Origin: Myxococcales bacterium
GTDB taxonomy: Bacteria; Myxococcota; Polyangia; Fen-1088
Direction of reading: 5' to 3'
NCBI GenBank assembly: GCA_003159055.1
Contig: PMLH01000584.1
Coordinates: forward strand, 252-26,088
DNA length: 25,837 nt
Positions within the stretch are counted from its first letter, which is position 1. Every line of letters starts with the position of its first letter. Positions 16,506 through 24,400 of the stretch are shown in pieces. The notes under the pieces were generated by a model. It was not told where the DNA came from, searched no databases, and was given only the letters and a program-made list of their open reading frames with translations. Position numbers and translations under genes: made by a program.

Positions 16506-16627
16506 CCCTTCCAATTCGCTCATCGACGCATATTGGCGGTCGCTGAAGCATCAATGTTGTTCTTGAACACGCTGGACACGGTGGCGCGTGTTTGCGCGTT
16601 GGTGGGATTCTACGTCAACGAGCAGCA
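16506..16627 (+). pseudogene. Decayed transposase fragment (IS3-like integrase core C-terminus)
   Basis: The translation SNSLIDAYWRSLKHQ in one frame, followed by LFLNTLDTVARVCALVGFYVNEQ in the next, matches the end of the rve integrase core of IS3-type transposases (NSLIEAWWRSLKHQWLFLNTLDS...FYVEEHN). The two parts are joined only by restoring about one base at the CAATGTTG around 16552-16557, so the fragment carries a frameshift. No upstream DDE portion or terminal inverted repeats were found. It is a relic of an insertion sequence in the gap between the GH54 and AgmX-like genes. Confidence 0.72.
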
Positions 16628-16750
16628 GGGGTACGGTCCCCAAGACGACCGGGTACGGCGTTCACAGCAGTTTCCCGCTTTGTTCGGTGCGCAATTCAGA
16701 GCAAAGATTTCACGACAGCCGTGGCCCCAAAGATCGGCTAGTCTCCGCCC

Positions 16751-18223
16751 ATGGGGACTGCAACGTATTCCTGGTCGAATCAGCCGATGCCTCAGCAGGG
16801 CTTCGACACTCCGCGAATCCCGATACCTCTCCCGGCGCTGCCGATCCCAAATCTGCCTGCGCCTCCACAAGGCTTCGCTACGCCGAAAACCCTGGTGGCT
16901 CCTCAGATGCTGCCGGTGCCCAACCAGCCTGCGCCACAGCCAGCCTTCGGCGCGCCGAAGCCAGCCTTCGGCGCGTGGCCGAATCAGCCCGCGACCCAGC
17001 CGAGCGCGGCCGCGTGGCCGAATCAGCCCGCGACCCAGCCAAGCGCGGCCGCGTGGCCCAATCAGCCGGCGCCACAACAAGGCCATGGCTCCTGGTCGCC
17101 GCAGCCCGCGACGCAACCGGGCCTCGGCAACTGGTCGAACCTGCGAGCGCCCCAGCAGTGGTCCAGCGCGCCGGCCACCGTGGATCCCGTGCTGAAGCGG
17201 AAACGCAAGGGCCTTGGCGTGGTCGCGTGGTCCCTGTGGGTATTCGCGGGTGGATTGTTCGCGGCACCACAGCTGGCCGACTACGCCGATCGAGGGGTCG
17301 AAGACGGAATCGCCTGGTTGGCGACGTCGGCTCCCAGCTTCGTGCGGCCGTATTTGCCCAAACTTCTCGAGGCGCCCGCACCCGCCCCGGTCTTACAGCA
17401 TCTGCGCGATGAGGGTGCGGCTCCTGCGGTGCCGTCGGCCGTCGCGACCGCCGAGCCCGCCGAAGCAACGGGGCAGCCTCAGCCGAAACGCCAGATCGTC
17501 GTGCAGCCCGCAGGCACGAATGCGCCCGCCACTGACCCAAGCCCCAAGCCCGTCGCGGTCGAGCGCCCAGCGAAGGAAGCCCGGCATCACGCCGTGCGCG
17601 GCACGCACGGCAAGGTTGCAGCCGCCTTGGCGGTGGCAGAGCCCCCGGCGCCGGTTGCGGCCGCCAAGCCGACGGAACACAAGCACGGCGCGAGCGGCGA
17701 CCCCTTCGAGAGCTTCGGTGACGGAGCGAGCGAGCCGGCGACGACACGCGTGGCGCAGGCTGCAGTCGAGCCGGCAGCGGTGAAGAGCCAGCCGACGAGA
17801 TCCCACGACTCGCTGGACGACCTGATGGGCGATGGCGGAAGCGTTGCAGGCAAACCCCACGACAAGCGCAACACCAGCAAGGAAATCGATGCCATGCTGA
17901 AGGACGTACAGAAGAGCGACCCACAGCCGCCGCCCAAGCGAACGGAGGCGGCCACCGCCGCTCCGTCGTTGACCGCGGCCGACATCGCTAGAGTCATGAC
18001 GGGTGTCAAGAACAGCGCAGCCGAGTGTGGCAAGCGCTTCGGGCAGAACGGCGTTGCCGATCTCAAGCTCACCGTGGGCAGGGACGGCAGAATCTCGGGT
18101 GTCGCCGTCCGTGGCAAGCTGGCCGATTCGCCGGTCGGTCGATGTGTCGCTCAAGCCGCGCGCGATGCCGTGTTCCCACACAACAGCGGCCTGACGTTCG
18201 ACTATCGCATCGACGTTCGTTGA
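16751..18223 (+). CDS. Pro/Gln-rich membrane protein with AgmX/PglI-type (TonB-like) C-terminal domain
   Basis: The protein has 490 residues. The N-terminal 140 are Pro/Gln/Ala-rich and presumably cytoplasmic. A basic patch KRKRK precedes one TM helix (about 152-172). Long Ala/Pro-rich periplasmic segments follow, and a folded domain lies at about 405-490: IARVMTGVKNSAAECGKRFG, VADLKLTVGRDGRISGVAVRG, VGRCVAQAARDAVFP, LTFDYRIDVR. Paired cysteines and the 'V-x-x-G-x-I-x-x-V' strand fit the AgmX/PglI C-terminal domain of myxobacterial gliding and envelope-spanning proteins, a TonB-C-like fold. I infer a trans-periplasmic linker between the inner membrane and an outer-membrane partner; whether it serves motility is not established. 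Confidence 0.75.
   Translation: MGTATYSWSNQPMPQQGFDTPRIPIPLPALPIPNLPAPPQGFATPKTLVAPQMLPVPNQPAPQPAFGAPKPAFGAWPNQPATQPSAAAWPNQPATQPSAAAWPNQPAPQQGHGSWSPQPATQPGLGNWSNLRAPQQWSSAPATVDPVLKRKRKGLGVVAWSLWVFAGGLFAAPQLADYADRGVEDGIAWLATSAPSFVRPYLPKLLEAPAPAPVLQHLRDEGAAPAVPSAVATAEPAEATGQPQPKRQIVVQPAGTNAPATDPSPKPVAVERPAKEARHHAVRGTHGKVAAALAVAEPPAPVAAAKPTEHKHGASGDPFESFGDGASEPATTRVAQAAVEPAAVKSQPTRSHDSLDDLMGDGGSVAGKPHDKRNTSKEIDAMLKDVQKSDPQPPPKRTEAATAAPSLTAADIARVMTGVKNSAAECGKRFGQNGVADLKLTVGRDGRISGVAVRGKLADSPVGRCVAQAARDAVFPHNSGLTFDYRIDVR
16973..17071 (+). repeat. Tandem 39-bp (13-residue) repeat in the AgmX-like gene
   Basis: Two near-identical units encode AWPNQPATQPSAA (residues 75-87 and 88-100), followed by a partial third unit AWPNQPAPQQ. 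A related shorter duplication PAFGAPKPAFGA precedes them. The repeats extend the cytoplasmic Pro/Gln-rich tail and are probably prone to copy-number change. Confidence 0.88.
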
Positions 18224-18457
18224 CGGCGACGTCTGTGGTGACCGACCCGGTGGCATTCTTCGCCGCGAGGCTGCCGTGGGCGGCGCCGGATGCGCGGCCG
18301 ACTGTCGCCCGATCGAGAGACTGCGACCTCGGACACGAGCCGTTCGGATGCCGCCACCTCAACCGGCGCAACCACCTTCGGGGACTGCCACAAGGTGTAG
18401 TACGTCGCGACTTGACTGGGGTGGCCGGTTGAGCTCCAATCGCGCTCGCTGGTCCGC

Positions 18458-20041
18458 ATGCCACCTCACCCTGAACCGCTTCAGCTTGTCGTCGAGTTCG
18501 GTTTTGCCGGATCACGAATCTTGGTGGACGCGGCCGAGCACCCTGGGGCCGATATCGACGCGCTCCAGCGGCAGATCGAGGACGGGCTCGTCGCAGAGCT
18601 CGCGCGCCTCCACATGGAGTTGGGACTCTCGCACCATTTCCTGTCCGGCGTCTCCCAGCTGGCAATTGGCGCCGATACGTTGTTCGCGAAGGCCTGCCGG
18701 CGCCTGGAAATTCCGCACCGAGTGTTCCTTCCGGAGCGCAGCGACGCCTACTTCACGGCTGGCTCCAAGCAACCGGACTTCAGCGCGGTGGAGCGGAGCG
18801 AGGCCGAAGCCTTGCTCGATGGGCCGTCCGTCATTCAGCAGGTCGTCGTGAGCGACGACCCCAGCCGGACGCGACGCTTTCAGCAAACCAATCTCCAGAT
18901 CGTCCGTGCGAGCGATCTCGTCGTGTGTCTCCTGCGCGAGGTCACAGATGGGAAGCCGGGCGGGACCGCCGACGTGCTCGCTCTCGCCGCCAAGCGCGAG
19001 CTCCCGGCGCTTGAGCTCCGAGTGCATATCGAGGCGGAAACGGCCACGCTCGAGCGCCGCTGGCACCACAAGGACAAGTTCGTGCGGCCGAAGCTTCCGC
19101 GTTCCATAGCGTCGCGGGTGCATCCGGCAGCGACGACGCCAGCGACGGCTTTGAAGCCTCCGTCCTTCGACGACTATGTCCAGAGCCTGCGTGAAGAGGC
19201 GAGCGGCCTCGCTCGCTGGCAGCGTCGCCTGTTCGGGTGGTCGGCACTCACCATCATCGTCACGCACCTTGCCGCCACCTTCGCCGCTGCGGCCGCGATT
19301 GCGTTTCACGTGCGCGAGGTGCTGCCGTGGCTCTTGTCTGTGGAGCTCGTGTTCCTGTCGGTCGGATTCGCCGTGCATCAGTATTTGCACGCGAGCCACG
19401 CCAGCAGCACGTGGGCGTTTGCCCGTACCGCGTCGGAGGTTAGGCGCTCGGTTCTCGCAGTCCGCACCTTGCCCGAATACCTCGACTACCTCTTTCTCTT
19501 GCCCTATCCGGCGACCTTGCGGCCCCTTTTGCGCACGCTGAGCGTCCTTCACCTGAAGGAGTCGCGTCGGCTGTCAGCGGGGGCATGGGAGGAGAAGCGC
19601 GCGCAGTACCTCACCTCGCGCGTCGATCATCAGCGTGCGTACTACACCAAGCAGGGCCAGGCGGCAGCGCGTGACGTCAAGGTCTCCTTCTGGGCCTTCG
19701 TCGTCTGTACCCTGTTTGCCGTGCTCGCCACCTCGGGCAAGCTTGCGGTCGTCGCGTACAACTGGGAGGGAGCGGAGCAATTCACTCCCTGGCTCGGTAT
19801 TCTGGCCGTCTCGCTGCCGGTGCTCGCGGTGGGCGCCATTTCCTTCGTCGCTGCGCTCGACGGCGAGGCCCGTGCCCACACGTTCGAGGAGATGTGCCGC
19901 TTTCTGACCGACCAGGGCCGCCGCATCGAGCACGCGGAGGACGAGCGGGAATTCACTGACCTGGTGCTTGAGGCCGAGACGCGGTTACTCGGCGAGAACG
20001 CGAACTGGTTCGCCCGGCGATCCTTCACGGGGGTGTCATGA
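18458..20041 (+). CDS. SLOG-like Rossmann domain fused to four-TM SLATT-like membrane module (candidate defence effector)
   Basis: The protein has 527 residues. Residues 1-200 resemble a SLOG/LOG-DprA-like nucleotide-binding Rossmann fold: a first strand ending GFAGSR, FLSGVSQLAIGADTLFAKACRRLEIPHRVFLPE, and RFQQTNLQIVRASDLVVCLL followed by GGTADVLALA. After an amphipathic stretch come two TM pairs (about 258-284/287-309 and 409-433/442-466) separated by a long helical cytoplasmic region (YLTSRVDHQRAYYTKQG), then a terminal helix LLGENANWFARRSF. Paired TMs with such helices are typical of SLATT-type pore or membrane effectors in conflict systems. I infer that the SLOG part binds a nucleotide signal and gates membrane damage. 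It is the first gene of a three-gene operon; its stop overlaps the next start (ATGA, 20038). Domain assignments are by pattern only. Confidence 0.75.
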   Translation: MPPHPEPLQLVVEFGFAGSRILVDAAEHPGADIDALQRQIEDGLVAELARLHMELGLSHHFLSGVSQLAIGADTLFAKACRRLEIPHRVFLPERSDAYFTAGSKQPDFSAVERSEAEALLDGPSVIQQVVVSDDPSRTRRFQQTNLQIVRASDLVVCLLREVTDGKPGGTADVLALAAKRELPALELRVHIEAETATLERRWHHKDKFVRPKLPRSIASRVHPAATTPATALKPPSFDDYVQSLREEASGLARWQRRLFGWSALTIIVTHLAATFAAAAAIAFHVREVLPWLLSVELVFLSVGFAVHQYLHASHASSTWAFARTASEVRRSVLAVRTLPEYLDYLFLLPYPATLRPLLRTLSVLHLKESRRLSAGAWEEKRAQYLTSRVDHQRAYYTKQGQAAARDVKVSFWAFVVCTLFAVLATSGKLAVVAYNWEGAEQFTPWLGILAVSLPVLAVGAISFVAALDGEARAHTFEEMCRFLTDQGRRIEHAEDEREFTDLVLEAETRLLGENANWFARRSFTGVS

Positions 20042-21465
20042 GTGAGTACGAATACGATCCTTTCTGGACCCCGCTGATGAATGCGCTCGACGATGAGCAC
20101 TCGCTGGTGATTCCACTTCTCGGCCGCGATGTGCTTACGGTGCAGACGGATAAGGGTGACGTGCCCTACCACACCGTCGTTGCTGCTCAGGTCGCCAAGA
20201 ACCACGGTATCGACGTGGCTACCTTGCCGCAACCAGATCTGCACTCGGTGAAACGCGCCATCGACCAGCAGCCGGGGTCCGGACGAATGGACCCGAGACG
20301 GCTGCAATCGGAAGTGTTCGCGGTGCACCGTTCTTTGCGGCCGACCCTCAGGCCCGGGGAGACGCTGCGCGCACTTGTCAAGGTTCCAGCGTTCCGGCTG
20401 TTCGTCACCTGTGCGTGGGACGTTCTGCTTGAGGATGCGCTGCTCGAGGAGCGCAAGCGGCCCGCTGTAGCGGGCTGCTTCCGCCTTCGCTCCGATCGTG
20501 CGAGTGGTCGCGATCCTTCAGAGCGCTTGGGCCCGCTTCCCGACTACGATTCCGCCGCTGCTCAACGCGCGTCGGGCTTCGTTTACTACCTGCTCGGCAG
20601 GATCCATTCTTGCGACCGATTCGGCGCGACTGAGGGCGAGGTGCTCGAGTTCGTGCATGCGCTCACGAAGGAATGGAAGCTCTGGGCGAATCTCGGTGAG
20701 GTGTTGAAGAGCAGCCACCTTCTCCTGATAGGCATCAACTTCCCGGACTGGCTGGCGCGCTTCATCCTCAAGCTGGCGCGTCCCGACCCCCTCTGGGCGG
20801 ACCGGCCACGCCAGGAGTTCATCGTGAACACCGGGAACCTCGATGAAGGTTTCCTCGAGTTCTTGCGCTCCTTCCCGGGCGAGTCACAAGTGTATAGCGG
20901 TGGCTCCATCGCGTCGTTCGCGACGGAGCTGGGTACTCGCTGGACGAATGCACACCCGGAGGGGGCGCCCACCACGCCACCCACGCGAAAGCTCGACGAC
21001 GTGCGAGCCGGAGCCGTCTTCGTCAGCTACGCCAGCGCAGACCGCGAGGCGGCGCTGCTATTCTGCGCGACGCTCCGTGCGCGCGGCTTGGATGTATGGG
21101 TGGACACCGAGGGAATCCAAGCCGGGGACCGCTATCCGATCAAGCTCCCGCGGGCGATCGAAACCTCCTGCGCCTTCGTCGCGCTGCTTTCCCACCACAG
21201 CCTTTCCGTCAATACCGGGTTTCGCCGGGAGTGGAAGCAGGCCGGAACCGTCGATGAGAAGTATCACGGGGACACGGACGGCTTCATCTTTCCGGTCATC
21301 ATCGACGATAGCTCGATGGACGAGATGCGGAATTTGTCGGAGCACTTTCGCAATCGCACCGTCACGTATGCTCCCGAAGGCCGCATCACCGAGGAATCGG
21401 CGGACTTGGTCGCCAAGCTGGACAAGGTGCAGAAGCTGCGCCGCAGCGGCAGGGGGCTAGCATGA
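20038..21465 (+). CDS. Degenerate SIR2-like domain fused to C-terminal TIR domain
   Basis: The protein has 475 residues. Residues 15-300 follow the SIR2-like layout of prokaryotic defence proteins: LVIPLLGRDVL (27-33 region, at the GAGxS place), FRLFVTCAWDVLLEDAL (TTNYD place, 122-133), GFVYYLLGR (LHG place, 180-188), and LLLIGINFPDWLARFIL near the end. Residues 325-470 are a TIR domain: AVFVSYASADREAALLF, LDVWVDTEGIQAGD, AIETSCAFVALLS, FRREWKQA. Glu398 in RREW aligns with the catalytic Glu of NAD-cleaving TIRs such as SARM1. Thus TIR looks competent, whereas the SIR2-like part lacks canonical catalytic residues (see findings). Both ends overlap neighbours by ATGA, implying stoichiometric translation with the membrane effector and STAND genes. 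Confidence 0.82.
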   Translation: MSEYEYDPFWTPLMNALDDEHSLVIPLLGRDVLTVQTDKGDVPYHTVVAAQVAKNHGIDVATLPQPDLHSVKRAIDQQPGSGRMDPRRLQSEVFAVHRSLRPTLRPGETLRALVKVPAFRLFVTCAWDVLLEDALLEERKRPAVAGCFRLRSDRASGRDPSERLGPLPDYDSAAAQRASGFVYYLLGRIHSCDRFGATEGEVLEFVHALTKEWKLWANLGEVLKSSHLLLIGINFPDWLARFILKLARPDPLWADRPRQEFIVNTGNLDEGFLEFLRSFPGESQVYSGGSIASFATELGTRWTNAHPEGAPTTPPTRKLDDVRAGAVFVSYASADREAALLFCATLRARGLDVWVDTEGIQAGDRYPIKLPRAIETSCAFVALLSHHSLSVNTGFRREWKQAGTVDEKYHGDTDGFIFPVIIDDSSMDEMRNLSEHFRNRTVTYAPEGRITEESADLVAKLDKVQKLRRSGRGLA

Positions 21466-24400
21466 TAGGTTCTGACCCAACTCTTTCCCGCGAGCGTCCT
21501 TGGCCGGGACTCCGACAGTTTGCGGAGGCGGAGCACCAGTTCTTCCACGGCCGCAGCCGCGAGATCGAGGAGCTCGCCGCATTCGTTCAGCGAGCACCGG
21601 CTTGTCTCGTGTACGGCGAGTCCGGCGTCGGAAAATCCTCGCTGATCCAGGCGGGCTTGTTCCCGGTGCTCCGGCGCTTGGACTACCTGCCGATCCATCT
21701 GAGTATCAAATACGACTCGCGGGAGGCGAGCCCCTCCGATCAGATCAGGACCGCCCTCGCCGCGGCCATGACCAGCTCGCGTGTCACGGCACCTGCGCTC
21801 GACGCGGCGGAGACGCTCTGGGAGTACTTCCACCGGCGGGACGTGACGTTCTGGGGGTGGGGCAATCGCGTGGTGCGGCCGGTGTTCGTCTTTGACCAGT
21901 TCGAGGAGGCGTTCACGCACGGCCAGGAGACGCCGGCCGCCGCCCGCCGCGTGCGGGAGCTCGAGGATGAGCTCGAATCCATGATCGAGCAGACGGTGCC
22001 GGCCTCAGTGCGACGACGTTTCGAGGACTCTCCCGAGACGACGCGCGCTTTCGACTTCGATCGTCAGCCCCTCAAGGTCGTTGTCGTTTTGCGCGAGGAC
22101 TTCTTTCCTCAGTTGGACGCTTCCCGCGCGTGGCTGCCGTCGTTGCTCGGGAATCGCTACCGGCTCGCGGGCATGACGCCGGGCCAGGCTCTGGACGCTA
22201 TCCTGGAGCCGGGGGTGCACCTGGTCACTCCCCAAGTCGCAGGCGAGATCGTGGATTTCGTCACAACCTCGGAACGCGAGCGCCGACACCCGACTGAGGG
22301 GGCGGGCGCGGAGCCCAAGGACGCCGAGGGGCCGGGTGGGGCGGTCGTGGAGCCCGCGCTGCTCTCCCTGGTGTGCCAGCAGTTGAATGAAAGGCGCCTC
22401 GGGTTGCCCGGGCCGCCCCAGACCATCTCGAGTGAGCTTGTGCGCAACGTGGGCACCGACATCCTCGACAACTACTACGAGGAAGCGTTTGCGGGCCTCG
22501 TGCCCGACGTGCGGCTCTGGGTGGAGAAGGCGCTGCTTACGCCCTCGGGGTATCGCGACCGAGCGGTCATCGAACGCGCGACGCTCTCAGGTGTCGCCGA
22601 AGCGGCGCTGCATGAGCTCGTCAAGCGCCGGCTGCTACACAGCGAAAAGCGCCGCGGCGACACATGGGTGGAGCTTTCGCACGACCTCTTGACTGGTCCG
22701 GCACGTCGAAGTCGCGCCCGCAGCGAGCAACTCGCGGTGACGGAGGAAAGGCGTCGCATCGAGGATCAGGTGATCAGGTCCCTGCGCGCGGAGCTGGTGA
22801 ACCCTTCCGCTGATCCCTCCGCGGCGGCCGAAGCGGCGCTCGCGAGGCTACCGAGCCTGGCTTCATCCAGCGTCCTCTGTTCGCAGCTCGCTGCCGAGAT
22901 CTGTGTCGAGGCGGGGGACTTTGCGAAGGCGACTCGCCACCTGACCACGACGGAGCCGCGGGTCACGGATGCAGCTCTGCGGGCGCACCGGAGTTATCTG
23001 CACGGTTCTATCACCTTCGAGACGGGATCGTTCGCGCGAGCACGCGAGCATTTCCTGCTGGCCATCGATCTCGCGCAAGGCCAGGCCGAGCTCGACGAAG
23101 AAGCCTGGCGGGCCGACGTGTTGAGTCGGCTGCGCCTCGCCCACCTGTCGCGGCGTCAGCTGGATCCGTCCGCCGCGCGCGATTGGACCGACACCGTGCC
23201 GGCGCGGCTGGACGCTCCGTCTGCCGTGGTCGCGCGGGACGAGGTCGAGTTGCGTCGCCTGGAGACGTTGCTCGAACGTACGGCGATCCACCACTCGGTC
23301 GGAGCATGGAAGTCGGTCTCAGACACGCTCGATGAGGTGAGTGGAGAGCTCCGCGCGCAACTCGACGCCAACCGGGTGAACTGTCGCTGGGCCATTGCGG
23401 AAGCCACGATGGAGTTCTATCGCGGCGACCTGGCGTGGAAACAACAACAGCTTGCGGACGCCTGCAGTCGGTACGAAAAGTCGCGAGCCCAGGCGGCTGC
23501 CCATTTTGCGAAGGCCCGAGGGCTCGCCCCGGCGGTGCTGTTGGTCCGGAGCTGCGAGCGGCTCGTGTCCGTCACGTCAAACGGGATCAGGGAAAAGGAG
23601 AACAATTCGGGGAAAGCCGGTCAATCGTCCACAGGAAGTCCTTTCACGGGAAAGGCGATCAACTGGGCTGGCGAAGCCTTGCCCCGCAGGGAACAAGCCA
23701 CTCAGGCGGCCGCTCTCATCGCGCTACTCGACGCGGGCGAGGCCTGGTCGAGCACGTTGCGCCTCTGCCTGGCCTTCCTCGACTCGGCCCTCGCCAGTCT
23801 GGCGGAGGAGGAGAAGCACGAAGACGAACACCGGCTCCGACGTGAGCTCGCCATCACTCGGCTTAAGAGCCTCACCGCGCGAGAGCCCGACGTGGCCGGA
23901 TTCCGCTGTGAGCTGGCGGAAGCGCTTGCGGATCGGGCGCTCTGCGAGACGAGCCCGAACGAGAAGCTGGTCCAGCTCGCGCTCGCGGTGGCGGAGCTCG
24001 AGCACTTGCCTGCTTCGGTGATGACTTCCCCGAGCGTCCTGCGGGTCCGCAGCTACGTGCGCCGGTTCGAGGCCTCGGAGTATCGGCGCCTAGGGCAAGC
24101 GGACCTTGCCGTGCGCGGGTTGGAGGACGCAATAAGCGTCACGCGTGCCCTGGTTCAGGCGTCAGCCGACCTCTTTAATCTCGAGGTACTGTCTGGCTTG
24201 CTCGAAGAGCTCGCGGACGAACGAGACGTAAGAAGCGGCAACCTCGAGCTTGCCGCCGAGCAGTTCCAGGCCGCGATCAAGGCTCTCGATACCGGCTTGA
24301 ACGGCGGGTCTCTCCGGGTCTCTGATCGCCGGAGGCTGCTCGTGTCGAAGGCGAGGCTCGAGAGACGATGTGCTGAGTTATGGGCAGCATCGGTGACACC

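Noticed and set aside
18412..18440. TTGACT with TCCAAT 17 bases later upstream of the defence-like operon
   Set aside because: The -35-like hexamer is good but the -10 match is poor, and chance matches are expected; not called as a promoter.
18512..19552. Minus-strand frame of 346 codons opposite the SLOG-like gene
   Set aside because: No recognisable domain; antisense to a coupled operon gene with TM helices and family motifs.
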